A stretch of 64,000 nt of DNA from Stenotrophomonas sp. 610A2. Its GTDB lineage: Bacteria > Pseudomonadota > Gammaproteobacteria > Xanthomonadales > Xanthomonadaceae. Shown in pieces: positions 28,303 through 36,594 of this stretch. Every line of letters begins with the position of its first letter. Positions within the stretch are counted from its first letter, which is position 1. The translations under genes and the position numbers were made by a program. The notes beneath the pieces were generated by a model, which had not been told where the DNA came from, did no database searches, and was given only the letters and a program-made list of their open reading frames with translations. The DNA lies in the NCBI RefSeq assembly GCF_030549615.1, contig NZ_CP130832.1, positions 682,001 to 746,000 of the forward strand, read 5' to 3'.

Positions 28303-28980
28303 ATGAATGTTCTGTTCGTACTGACCTCGCACGACCAGCTCGGCGACACCGGGCACAAGACCGGCTTCTGGCTGGAGGAATTCGCCGCCCCGTACTACGT
28401 GTTCAAGGATGCCGGCGCCAACATCACCCTCGCATCGCCGGCTGGCGGACAACCGCCGCTGGACCCGCGCAGCGATGAGCCCGATGCACAGACTCCGGCC
28501 ACCGACCGTTTCCGCAGCGACCGCGATGCACAGAAGCAGCTGGCCACCACGCTGCCGCTGAAGCAGATCGACGCCGCCCAGTTCGACGCGGTGTTCTACC
28601 CTGGCGGCCACGGTCCGCTGTGGGATCTGGCCCGCGATGCCGACTCCATTGCCCTGATCGAAACCTTTGATCGCGCCAACAAGCCGCTGGGGCTGGTCTG
28701 CCATGCCCCTGGCGCGCTGATCGCCGCACGCGCTGCCGACGGCAAGCCGCTGGTTGCCGGCCGCAAGGTCACCGGTTTTTCCAACAGCGAAGAAGACGCC
28801 ATCGGCCTGAGCGCGGTGGTGCCCTTCCTGATCGAGGACGAGTTCACCCGCCTCGGCGGCAACTACAGCAAGGGCCCGGATTGGGCGCCTTACGTGCTCA
28901 ACGACGGCCACCTCGTCACCGGCCAGAACCCGGCTAGCTCCGAAGCCGTGGCCAAAGCCTTGCTCGCACAACTGGCCTGA
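28303..28980 (+). CDS. DJ-1/PfpI family hydrolase (Hsp31/YhbO-like glyoxalase III candidate)
   Basis: A 225-residue class I glutamine-amidotransferase-fold protein. The nucleophile elbow is Cys133-His134 in GLVCHAPGAL, with Glu near residue 25-26 (TGFWLEEFAAPYYVF) and YPGGHGPLWDL earlier. Members of this group detoxify methylglyoxal or repair glycated proteins. It directly follows the TetR gene and is probably co-regulated by the operator at 27626, consistent with a reactive-carbonyl response. A GTAG-type palindromic unit follows at 28994. Confidence 0.92.
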   Translation: MNVLFVLTSHDQLGDTGHKTGFWLEEFAAPYYVFKDAGANITLASPAGGQPPLDPRSDEPDAQTPATDRFRSDRDAQKQLATTLPLKQIDAAQFDAVFYPGGHGPLWDLARDADSIALIETFDRANKPLGLVCHAPGALIAARAADGKPLVAGRKVTGFSNSEEDAIGLSAVVPFLIEDEFTRLGGNYSKGPDWAPYVLNDGHLVTGQNPASSEAVAKALLAQLA

Positions 28981-28993
28981 GCGCCATAACCCC

Positions 28994-29022
28994 GTAGCCC
29001 GGGTAAGCGAAGCGCACCCGGG
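28994..29022. repeat. GTAG-headed palindromic unit
   Basis: One unit GTAGCCCGGGTAAGCG then AAGCGCACCCGGG after the DJ-1 gene. It is of the same family as 5515-5616 and 55907-56003. Confidence 0.75.
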
Positions 29023-29097
29023 AAACAAGCAGTCAACAAACGGTTCCACATCTGCTTTCAACCGACGTACCCAAAACACTCCCACAAGGAATCGGCA

Positions 29098-29508
29098 ATG
29101 AAGATCTTCTACAAAACCCGCGCCACCGCCACCGGTGGTCGCGCCGGCCGTACCGCACTGGACGACGGCAGCCTCGCCCTCGATCTGGCCCTGCCGGGTT
29201 CCAACAAGGCAGGCGCAAACCCCGAGCAGCTGTTCGCCCTCGGCTACGCCGCCTGTTTCGACAACGCCCTGCCGGTCGCTGCCAAGCAGCTGCAGTTGCA
29301 GCCCGCCGGCACCGCCACCTCGGTGGAAGTGGGCATCGGCCAGACCGCCGAAGGCGGCTACGCACTGGATATCGACCTGCACGTTGAAGTGAAGGGCCTG
29401 GAACAAGCCGACGCCCAGCGTCTGGTCGAAGCCGCGCACAAGATCTGCCCGTACTCCAACGCCACGCGCGGCAATGTGGATGTGCGGCTGCATGTGACTG
29501 CGGCCTGA
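29098..29508 (+). CDS. ohr: Organic hydroperoxide reductase Ohr
   Basis: A 136-residue OsmC/Ohr protein. The catalytic cysteines are Cys53 (LGYAACFDNAL) and Cys117 (ICPYSNATRGNVDV); Arg18 and Glu43 (NPEQLFALGY), which polarise the peroxidatic cysteine, are also in place. It reduces organic and lipid peroxides with lipoylated proteins as electron donors. No ohrR gene is adjacent; the upstream TetR regulator may include it in its regulon. A long palindrome of the 29.5-55.4 kb family follows 18 bp after the stop. Confidence 0.95.
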   Translation: MKIFYKTRATATGGRAGRTALDDGSLALDLALPGSNKAGANPEQLFALGYAACFDNALPVAAKQLQLQPAGTATSVEVGIGQTAEGGYALDIDLHVEVKGLEQADAQRLVEAAHKICPYSNATRGNVDVRLHVTAA

Positions 29509-29526
29509 TTCGAGATCAAAAGCCAA

Positions 29527-29587
29527 GTCAAAACCGGGGTCAGAGTGGAGTTTCGTTCCGAAACCCCACTCTGACCCCGGTTTTGAC
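29527..29587. repeat. Long palindrome, copy 1
   Basis: Arms 29530-29555 and 29559-29584 (AAAACCGGGGTCAGAGTGG...TTTCG and complement) around loop TTC, extended by 3 bp on each side. One mismatch in the stem (GGAGTTTC against GAAACCCC). It lies between ohr and the oxidoreductase gene. Confidence 0.93.
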
Positions 29588-29605
29588 CCGCAACAGGAGA
29601 CAACT

Positions 29606-30583
29606 ATGCGCAGCGCCATCCACACCACCTTCGGTGAGCCAGCCGAAGTACTGGCCTTGGGCGACAGCCCCATCCCGCAGCCCGGCCCCGGCGAAGTCAG
29701 GATCAAAACCCTGCTCGCATCCATCCATAACCACGACCTGTGGACCGTGCGCGGCAAGTACGGCTACAAGCCCACCTTGCCAGCCATCGGCGGCAGCGAA
29801 GCAGTAGGCATCGTTGAGGCACTGGGCGAGGGTGTCGAAGGCATCACCATCGGCCAGCGCGTCATGGCCGCCTCGGTGCACGGCACCTGGGCCGAATACT
29901 TCATCGCACCCGCACGCATGGTCATCCCGGTACCGGACGGCATCGTCGATGAAGCCGCAGCACAGCTGATCGCCATGCCGCTGAGCGCGCTGATGCTGCT
30001 GGAATTCCTGCAGGCTGAGCCTGGCCAATGGATCGTGCAGAACACCGCCAACGGCGCCGTCGGCAAGACCCTGGCCATGCTGGCCGCCGCACGCGGCGTG
30101 CACGTGCTCGGGCTCGTACGTCGCGATGCGGGTGTCGACGAACTCAAGGCACTGGGCATCGACAACGTGCTGTCCACCACCCAGCCGGATTGGAAGGCGC
30201 GCGCACAGGCGTTGCTTGGCGACACACTGGCACACGCGGCAGTCGATTCCATCGGCGGTCAGGCCAGCGCGGATCTGGTGTCACTGCTAGGCGAAAACGG
30301 CACGCTGGTTTCGTTCGGCACCATGGCCGGCGAAGCCATGCAGATTCCCTCAGGCGACCTGATCTTCAAGCAGGCCACGGTGAAGGGTTTCTGGGGCAGC
30401 AAGGTCAGCCAGCAGATGTCGGTTGAGAACAAGCGTCGACTGGTAGGCGAGCTGCTGCAGCGCGTGCTGAGTGGCGAACTGGAACTGCCGGTGCAGGCGA
30501 TCTACGGGTTGGGTGATGTTGCCGAAGCGGTGACGGCGAGCTTGTTGCCCGGACGCAAGGGCAAGGTGTTGTTGCGGCCCTGA
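29606..30583 (+). CDS. Zinc-independent medium-chain alcohol dehydrogenase / quinone oxidoreductase-like
   Basis: A 325-residue MDR-superfamily enzyme. The N-terminal GroES-like domain has PGPGEVRIKTLLASIHNHDL and lacks the catalytic-zinc cysteine and structural-zinc Cys cluster. The cofactor domain contains NTANGAVGKTLAMLAAARGV, the AxxGxxG NADPH motif typical of quinone oxidoreductases and trans-2-enoyl reductases. Likely reduces quinones or enones, fitting the electrophile-response neighbours. A CAGGAGA ribosome site is 5 bp before the ATG. Confidence 0.9.
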   Translation: MRSAIHTTFGEPAEVLALGDSPIPQPGPGEVRIKTLLASIHNHDLWTVRGKYGYKPTLPAIGGSEAVGIVEALGEGVEGITIGQRVMAASVHGTWAEYFIAPARMVIPVPDGIVDEAAAQLIAMPLSALMLLEFLQAEPGQWIVQNTANGAVGKTLAMLAAARGVHVLGLVRRDAGVDELKALGIDNVLSTTQPDWKARAQALLGDTLAHAAVDSIGGQASADLVSLLGENGTLVSFGTMAGEAMQIPSGDLIFKQATVKGFWGSKVSQQMSVENKRRLVGELLQRVLSGELELPVQAIYGLGDVAEAVTASLLPGRKGKVLLRP

Positions 30584-30598
30584 TGGTTGGTCAAAACC

Positions 30599-30659
30599 GG
30601 CAAAACCGGGGTCAGAGTGGGGTTTCGTTCCGAAACCCCACTCTGACCCCGGTTTTGCC
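30599..30659. repeat. Long palindrome, copy 2
   Basis: Arms 30602-30627 and 30631-30656, loop TTC, perfectly paired and extended by GGC/GCC. An extra CAAAACCGG half-unit precedes it (30592-30600). It sits between the convergent oxidoreductase and arylsulfatase genes. Confidence 0.95.
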
Positions 30660-30676
30660 CCGGTTCCCTGAAGGCC

Positions 30677-32191
30677 TCAGCGCTTCGAAGCAGCCGGAGT
30701 ATACGGATCAGGCGTGCCCATTTTGATTGGGGGATATCTCTTGAGGCTGGCTTCCCAGTCGTACACCACCTTCATCATCGGCGTGGCGAGCCAGGACACC
30801 TTGACCCCGACATCGCGCTCTTCTTTAAGGTCGGTAAGCAGATTGATGATCTTGGGCTCCGCCAAGGTGACCGGTGGGTCATACATGTTTTCCTGCCAGA
30901 TGAAATGCATCTTCCAGTCATGCCACTTCACTGCCGACAACCGGTCGGCGACATAGGCAGGAAAGCCCTCGCGGTTGGAATGCGGCTGCTTGCCCTCGAA
31001 GAACGCAAGCTGGTTGACGCCGTCAATGGCGCGATCGCTGGGTACTTTTGCGCCAGCTACTTCGGCCAGCGTGGGAAACACATCAACGATGTGCACGATA
31101 TCGTTGCTGACCGTGCCGGCCGGAATCCTGCCCGGCCAGCGGATGATGAAAGGTGCACGCAGTGATGCTTCGGTTGCGGTGAAATAGGTGCCGCGCCACG
31201 GACCACTGTCGCCTTGCCATGGGTCGGTGGCCTCTGGGCCATTGTCGCTGGCGAAAACAACGATGGTGTTGTCCTCGATGCCTGCATCACGGATGGCATC
31301 GAGAATCTGGCCGGTGCGAGCATCCATCTCGGCCAGACAATCGGCCCAATCGCCATTACCGGTTTTGCCGACGAATTCCGGGTGGGGCAGTACCGGCATA
31401 TGTACCATCGACGAGGAGACATAGGCGAAGAATGGCGTGCCTTCGCGCGCGTTCTTCTGGATGAAGGTCACGGCATGGTCGGTAATCTCGGCCTCCATTG
31501 TGCGCCGCGCCTGTAGATTCAAAATGCCAACCTGACGCGGCTTCTGACCCTTGCGGGCTTCGTAGATGGGTTCCGGGGCGACCACCTCGGAATTCCAGCC
31601 ATGTCTGTTGCCAAACGAGGGCCACAAGCCGTCAGCTTCATTCTGCGCGGACCACATGGCTTCATCGTAGGTGCGCGGAATCCCATACCACTCATCGAAA
31701 CCTTGCCCAGTCGGCAAGCGTGCTTCGGCGCTGCCGAGATGCCACTTGCCCCACATGCCGGTTTTATAGCCTTGCCCGGACAACAGCTCGGCAATGGTTA
31801 TTTCCCACAGCGTCAAACCATCGGCTTGGCCGCCTACCGGCACCGCATAGGTGCCGGAGCGCATCGAGAAACGCCCGGTCATCAGCGCAGATCGGCTCGG
31901 TGAGCACTGTGCTTCAACGTTGAAGTTCAGCAGGCGCATGCCCTGGCCTGCCAGCGCATCGATCCTCGGCGTCGGCGCACCACGCAGAATGCCGCCGCCG
32001 TATACGCCAAGCTCGCCGTAGCCGAGGTTGTCGGCAAGAATGAAAACGATGTTGGGCTTGGCACTGTTGGCTGCCGGTGCCGTGCCCGCACACAGCGGCA
32101 GGGCGAGTGCGAGGCTGGAAACCAGCGCTCGGCGCATCACCGAGACCCTGTTCCAGTTTGATGGGTTCAAGCGCTGCGGCTCGGTCGCCAT
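30677..32191 (-). CDS. Arylsulfatase, exported
   Basis: A 504-residue sulfatase. Cys96 in CSPSRSALMTGR is the formylglycine precursor; nearby GKWHLG, FFAYVSSSMVHMPVLPHPEF and VFASDNGPEA supply other active-site residues. The metal-ligand pair is Asp-Asn (ILADNLGYGE) where many sulfatases have Asp-Asp, a known variation in some subgroups as I recall. A signal peptide is at residues 19-42 (MRRALVSSLALALPLCAG). The ATG at 32191 has a GAGGTGA ribosome site; starting at Met19 (32137) would give a more normal signal peptide but a weaker site. Substrate unknown; acts in the periplasm or outside. Confidence 0.9.
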   Translation of the reverse strand: MATEPQRLNPSNWNRVSVMRRALVSSLALALPLCAGTAPAANSAKPNIVFILADNLGYGELGVYGGGILRGAPTPRIDALAGQGMRLLNFNVEAQCSPSRSALMTGRFSMRSGTYAVPVGGQADGLTLWEITIAELLSGQGYKTGMWGKWHLGSAEARLPTGQGFDEWYGIPRTYDEAMWSAQNEADGLWPSFGNRHGWNSEVVAPEPIYEARKGQKPRQVGILNLQARRTMEAEITDHAVTFIQKNAREGTPFFAYVSSSMVHMPVLPHPEFVGKTGNGDWADCLAEMDARTGQILDAIRDAGIEDNTIVVFASDNGPEATDPWQGDSGPWRGTYFTATEASLRAPFIIRWPGRIPAGTVSNDIVHIVDVFPTLAEVAGAKVPSDRAIDGVNQLAFFEGKQPHSNREGFPAYVADRLSAVKWHDWKMHFIWQENMYDPPVTLAEPKIINLLTDLKEERDVGVKVSWLATPMMKVVYDWEASLKRYPPIKMGTPDPYTPAASKR

Positions 32192-32343
32192 GGCTCACCT
32201 CGAAGTGAAATATGCGGCATGAGTCGCTGCGGGAGCTTTCAGCACGTCGCGACATTCAGTCTAGGAATTTCCAGTGCCGCGTATCTAAGTAATGAGACTT
32301 GCGTGCGAACAGTATTTCTACTGACGGAACTCGGAGCGAGGTT

Positions 32344-32440
32344 CAAAACCGGATCAAAACCGGCAAAACCGGGGTCAGAGTGGGGTTTCGTTCCGAAACC
32401 CCACTCTGACCCCGGTTTTGCCGGTTTTGATCCGGTTTTG
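32344..32440. repeat. Long palindrome, copy 3, with 47-bp arms
   Basis: Arms 32344-32390 and 32394-32440 are perfectly complementary around loop TTC. The inner 26 bp is the common core; the outer 21 bp (CAAAACCGGATCAAAACCGG plus C) repeats the CAAAACCGG motif. It lies after the STM4011-like gene and upstream of the arylsulfatase start. Confidence 0.95.
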
Positions 32441-32443
32441 CCG

Positions 32444-33289
32444 TTATCCCCGAAACCGCTCAAGAACCCCACCCGGATAATCCCGCTGAAACGGCAAATC
32501 CTTGCGGTGCGCATAACCGATATAGCAATCACAACGCTGGTTCGGGCAGCCGCGCGGACGCAGCTGGGCCGCAAAGCTGCCGTCATAAAGATTGCCCAGT
32601 GGCTCGGCGACGAAGTGGCAGCGTTTGACGTTGCCGTCGCCATCCACTGACACCACGTTCTCGCCGGTGAAGCAGGGCGCGCCGAGGCTTGCCGAGGGTT
32701 CGAGGTTGAACAGGAAGTGCGGGTCCACGCGTTGCAGCTGTTGAATCTCGGCATCGCTGTAGTAACCGGCAGGGCGCTCATCGTAGGCGTTGATCCACAT
32801 CGGCACGTTGTCTGGCAGCTCCTCGCGCAGCAATTGGATCTCTTCCAGATGTTCACGCATCGCCACCATGCCAACCGTGTAACGCACGCCGCGCCGCGCC
32901 AGTTCATTGCAGCGGGCCAAGAAGGCGGCGCGGGTTACCTGTCCCGGGTGGTAGGTGCACCACAGCGCGAAGCTGTCGAGATTGACCTCATCCAGCCAGC
33001 GCGTGCCGATGCACAGGTTGGTCTGTATCACCACGCGACGGACATGCGGCATATGGCTCAGCTGCACCATCGCCTCGCGGTAGTGGCGGCGCACCAATCC
33101 CTCGCCCCACGGCGTGAACAGCACCGACAACTCCATCGTCTGCCGCTCCGCCCAGTCGACGAAGCGCGCAAGGTCCTCGGCGTCGCGGCGCAGGGCGGCG
33201 CGGGTGTCGTAGGTCTTGGCGAAGGGGCAGTACGGGCAGTCGTAGTTGCAACTGCTCAGCCGCCCGCGATAGAGGATGGAAAGATGCAT
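32444..33289 (-). CDS. STM4011 family radical SAM protein
   Basis: A 281-residue radical SAM enzyme. Residues 14-21 carry the cluster motif CNYDCPYC (CxxxCxxC). The C-terminal third has additional cysteines (GAPCFTGENVV, VKRCHFVAE, RGCPNQRCDCYIGY) resembling a SPASM/twitch auxiliary Fe-S domain, which usually indicates a peptide or protein substrate. It is the last gene of the STM4015-4014-4013-4012-4011 run and begins 7 bp after the STM4012-like stop. Family function is not known to me. Its stop lies 3 bp from a 47-bp-arm palindrome. Confidence 0.88.
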   Translation of the reverse strand: MHLSILYRGRLSSCNYDCPYCPFAKTYDTRAALRRDAEDLARFVDWAERQTMELSVLFTPWGEGLVRRHYREAMVQLSHMPHVRRVVIQTNLCIGTRWLDEVNLDSFALWCTYHPGQVTRAAFLARCNELARRGVRYTVGMVAMREHLEEIQLLREELPDNVPMWINAYDERPAGYYSDAEIQQLQRVDPHFLFNLEPSASLGAPCFTGENVVSVDGDGNVKRCHFVAEPLGNLYDGSFAAQLRPRGCPNQRCDCYIGYAHRKDLPFQRDYPGGVLERFRG

Positions 33290-33296
33290 GCGCGGC

Positions 33297-34658
33297 TCAA
33301 TCCAATTGATAGTCGCGCATGCGCTCGGCCACGCCCGCGGAGATCAGCCAAGGGCCGATGGTGTCGGCGCGGGCAAGACCAGTGTCGTTCAAGGCAACCA
33401 GTGCATCCTCGCGCGTGGCCAGGCCCTGCTCGAACAGCTCATCCAGCTGCGGCAGGTCGTCGAAACACTCCGTGCCGAAGCGCTCACGGTATTGCGCAAG
33501 ATCCAGGCCCGGCTGCGCCAGCAGTGACTGGATGACGAAGCGGCGACGGCGCTCGTCCTCATCCAACCGCACGCCGTAGTCGATGCGGGCGAAAGAGGCC
33601 TCATCGCGTTCCAGGTAATGCGCAAGAATATCCGCCACCGAGCGGCGGCTGACACCGTATTCGCTGGAGTAGTGCAGGCCGCTGGTATACGAGCGGGCGC
33701 CGCAGCCGATGCCAACCATGCCGTCGCTCTGGCAGCAGTACGCCGGCCCACCGGAATCCGGCGCGTTGGCCGCGCGGAACATGCGCATCGATACCTGCTC
33801 ATAGCCCGCGGCCAGCAGACGCTCGCGGCCGGCGTCATATAGCGCCAGGCGGTTGTCCACCGATTCGGGATGAATGACGAACGAGCGCTTGCCGCCTTCC
33901 TTCGCACCGATGCGATCCAGCCCGGTATGCGGGCGCACGTATAGCGGATAGAGGTAAAGCTCTTCCGGCTGGAAGGCGAGGGCGCTGTCGATCGAGGTCA
34001 GGAAGCTGGCCACGGTCTGCCCGGCGATGCCGTAGATCAGGTCCAGGTTGAGCGTTGGAATGCCGGCTGCACGAATCTGCGCGATGGCTTCCTCGACCAC
34101 CGCGCGTTGCTGCGGCCGCACCAGCGAGCGCACTTCCGCATCGCTGAAGCTCTGGATGCCCATGCTGACGCGGTCGATGCCGGCGTCGCGGCAGATTTTC
34201 ATCTTCGCCGCGTCCACGGTTTCCGGCGATACCTCGATGCCTGCGGGAATCGAATGCAGGTCGATATTGGCGTGGCGCTGCACGAAGTCGAACAGCCGCT
34301 GCAGTTGCGGCGCATCCAGATAGGTAGGCGTGCCGCCGCCCAGCGCGAAGCGCACGAAGCGGTGTTCACCCAGAGCTTCGGCTGTCACCCGCAACTGCTT
34401 CTCCATCTGCGCCAGATAGGCTTCCACCTGTGCCGGCGCTGGCCGCGCCATTGCGAACAGATTGCAGAAGCCGCAGCGGTAGCTGCAGAACGGCACGTGC
34501 AGGTACAGGAACAACGCATCACGCGGTTCACTCGCCCAGGCATCGGCAAGCAGCGGCGGCTGGGTGATAGGCCGGTACGCGGACTTGTGCGGGTAGGAGT
34601 AGGAATAGGCCTGGTAGGGCTCGAGCCGCAGCAGCTCTGACAAACGATGGACGGTCAT
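33297..34658 (-). CDS. STM4012 family radical SAM protein (HemW/HemN-like)
   Basis: A 453-residue radical SAM protein of the coproporphyrinogen-dehydrogenase-like type. The motif CSYRCGFCNLF (CxxxCxxC) is at about residues 57-67, then ALGGGTPTYL, SMGIQSFSD and NLDLIYGIAGQT, as in HemW. Since HemW binds heme and HemN decarboxylates porphyrinogen, the chemistry here cannot be read from homology. It overlaps the hydrolase gene by 4 bp (ATGA) and precedes the STM4011 gene. Confidence 0.9.
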   Translation of the reverse strand: MTVHRLSELLRLEPYQAYSYSYPHKSAYRPITQPPLLADAWASEPRDALFLYLHVPFCSYRCGFCNLFAMARPAPAQVEAYLAQMEKQLRVTAEALGEHRFVRFALGGGTPTYLDAPQLQRLFDFVQRHANIDLHSIPAGIEVSPETVDAAKMKICRDAGIDRVSMGIQSFSDAEVRSLVRPQQRAVVEEAIAQIRAAGIPTLNLDLIYGIAGQTVASFLTSIDSALAFQPEELYLYPLYVRPHTGLDRIGAKEGGKRSFVIHPESVDNRLALYDAGRERLLAAGYEQVSMRMFRAANAPDSGGPAYCCQSDGMVGIGCGARSYTSGLHYSSEYGVSRRSVADILAHYLERDEASFARIDYGVRLDEDERRRRFVIQSLLAQPGLDLAQYRERFGTECFDDLPQLDELFEQGLATREDALVALNDTGLARADTIGPWLISAGVAERMRDYQLD

Positions 34659-35470
34659 GGGCTCAACACAAAATGCGCATAGGGGACGTTCATCACCGTC
34701 TCGTGGGCGAGGCGGTGGCCGTGGAAGCCATCCTCACCGTAAGCGGTGCCATGGTCGGAACAGATGATCACGAAGGCCGGCCCACGCGCGCGCAAGGCCG
34801 CGAACAGCGCCGCCAACTCGCCATCAACGTAGCGCAGTGCGGCGCAGTGGCTGTCCAGTCCATCCGCGTCGCAGCCAGGCTGGTAATGCCGGTTCGGCTG
34901 GTGGATGGCCGAGACATTGATGAAGAGGAAGCAGCGCTGCTCGCCCGCTGCCTGCAGGCGCTCGCAGGCCAGTGCCACCTGGCGCTCGGTGGAGTCGATC
35001 GCGGTCACGCCGAGCTCGGGCTGCCAGTGGCTTTCCTCGAACAGGCCTGGCAGTTGCGAGCCCAGCGCATTGCGGCGGTTGAAGAAGCCAACGCCGCCAA
35101 TGCAGATGGTGCGGTAACCCTGATCACGGAAGCCGCCGACGATATCGGCACGGCCGGAGAACACGAACGTCTCCGGCACGATGGTCTCGCTGCCTTCAAA
35201 CTCCAGCGCGAACAGGCGCGGATGCGGCCCTGGCAGCGCAGGCGTGGGCAGGAAGCCGGCAAAGAACGCCGAGTGCGCCGCATAGGTGAAGCTGCCCGGC
35301 GTATGCCGCAGCTCCCAGCCATCGGCCGGCAGGTGCGGCGCAAGCACCGGCAGCTCGCCGCGCTCGAAGCAGCGCTGGGCCGCATCGAAGCGCAGCGCGT
35401 CCAGGGTGATCATCACCACGTCATGGCTGCCGACGATGCGGTGCATGTCGGGCAAGCGGGTCTCAAGCAT
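34655..35470 (-). CDS. STM4013/SEN3800 family hydrolase (alkaline phosphatase/sulfatase fold)
   Basis: A 271-residue member of the alkaline phosphatase superfamily: VVMITLDALRFDAAQ supplies the first metal Asp and probable nucleophile area, FFAGFLPTPALP the next loop, FLFINVSAIHQPN and VIICSDHGTAYGEDGFHGH the C-terminal metal ligands (Asp-His and His). Expected to hydrolyse a phosphate or sulfate ester. The start at 35470 overlaps the ATP-grasp stop by 8 bp and the stop overlaps the next start by 4 bp, so the cluster is tightly coupled. The open frame up to 35575 was rejected. Confidence 0.85.
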   Translation of the reverse strand: MLETRLPDMHRIVGSHDVVMITLDALRFDAAQRCFERGELPVLAPHLPADGWELRHTPGSFTYAAHSAFFAGFLPTPALPGPHPRLFALEFEGSETIVPETFVFSGRADIVGGFRDQGYRTICIGGVGFFNRRNALGSQLPGLFEESHWQPELGVTAIDSTERQVALACERLQAAGEQRCFLFINVSAIHQPNRHYQPGCDADGLDSHCAALRYVDGELAALFAALRARGPAFVIICSDHGTAYGEDGFHGHRLAHETVMNVPYAHFVLSP

Positions 35471-36587
35471 GGGCGTACTCGTTGATGGCAGAACGCGCAG
35501 GCGCCAACAACGCCTGGTCTTCATAAGTGGTGCGCCCGGCATGGCGCAGGTCCAGCAGCAGGTCGCCGAAGCCATTGGCTTCCAGCACCCAGCTACGCGT
35601 GCCGCGCACGATCAGGTCGAAGCCGATCATGCGGCTGGCGGGGAATGCAGCCGCGGCCTTCACCGTGGCAGCTTGCAGATGGCGGATGGCGTCGGCATCC
35701 AGCAGTGCTTCCAGTTGCGTGCGCGCATTGCCCAGGTGCAGGTTGGTCAGCGCGCCCGCGCTCATCCGCGCCACCCGCTGCCGTGGCTGGCCATCGAGTG
35801 CGACCACGCGCACGTCATAGCGGCGGCCATCGCTACCCGGCACGGTGGGCTTGGGAATCCAGCGCTCGATGTAGGCGCCTTGCTCGGCAAGCAGGTCCAC
35901 CAACCGTGCGATATCGCCGTGCCGGTCGTACCGACGCTGCCGCAGCGAATTGAAAACCCGCCAGCGGCCGTCCTGTTCCACGAGCTCCGCCGAACCATAG
36001 GCCACCTCGCGTCCATCGCGGTTGCGCGCGTAAGCCAGCACGCCAGCACCGGACGAACCGTAACGGGCCTTGATGAAGACACGCTCGCAGGCCGCATCGC
36101 GCAGCCGTGTGCACAGATCCTCGTAGCCGCTGATCGCCCCAAACAAAGGCGGTACTGCCACGCCTGCATCGGCCAGCAGGTGCTGGCAGCGGAGCTTGTC
36201 CGACATGCAGGCAAGATCGGCCGGTGCATTGAGGTAACGCGGCCCCGCCGGAAGCGACGCCAGCACATCGGCAAAGCCGGCATACCAGAACTGCTGATGC
36301 ACCAGCTCACCATGCGCGGCAGGCAAGGGCGCATCGCCAGCAGCGCCGGACAGCTCCCAGCCACGCAGCACCAAGGCCTGATGCAGCGCAGGCGCTTCGC
36401 CGGGTGACTCCAGTTTGACGATGGCATCGGGCGCCTGCGCGAGTGCCTCAAGCAGGCGCGCAGGCTCGGCGAGCAGGGTTTCGTAATCGAACACATGCGC
36501 GGCAGGCGCACCCTGATCGTGCAGGGCACGCTGCAGCCACCCGATACGGCGGCTGCCGCGCGGGCCGATCAACAGCCAATTGGCCAT
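35463..36587 (-). CDS. STM4014 family ATP-grasp protein
   Basis: A 374-residue protein. The segment SDKLRCQHLLADAGVAVPPL, the ATP-binding VFIKARYGSSGAGVLAY and the metal/ATP motifs YDVRVVALDG and FDLIVRGTRSWVLEANGFG mark an ATP-grasp fold, which forms amide, ester or thioester bonds through acyl-phosphates. Its occurrence beside two radical SAM enzymes recalls peptide-modification gene clusters. It starts 7 bp after the STM4015-like stop. Confidence 0.85.
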   Translation of the reverse strand: MANWLLIGPRGSRRIGWLQRALHDQGAPAAHVFDYETLLAEPARLLEALAQAPDAIVKLESPGEAPALHQALVLRGWELSGAAGDAPLPAAHGELVHQQFWYAGFADVLASLPAGPRYLNAPADLACMSDKLRCQHLLADAGVAVPPLFGAISGYEDLCTRLRDAACERVFIKARYGSSGAGVLAYARNRDGREVAYGSAELVEQDGRWRVFNSLRQRRYDRHGDIARLVDLLAEQGAYIERWIPKPTVPGSDGRRYDVRVVALDGQPRQRVARMSAGALTNLHLGNARTQLEALLDADAIRHLQAATVKAAAAFPASRMIGFDLIVRGTRSWVLEANGFGDLLLDLRHAGRTTYEDQALLAPARSAINEYAHA

Positions 36588-36594
36588 CTTCGCC

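Noticed and set aside
29527..29587. Long palindromes as ordinary rho-independent terminators
   Set aside because: They lack a T-run, are much longer than needed, are nearly identical between sites, and one lies within a coding sequence.
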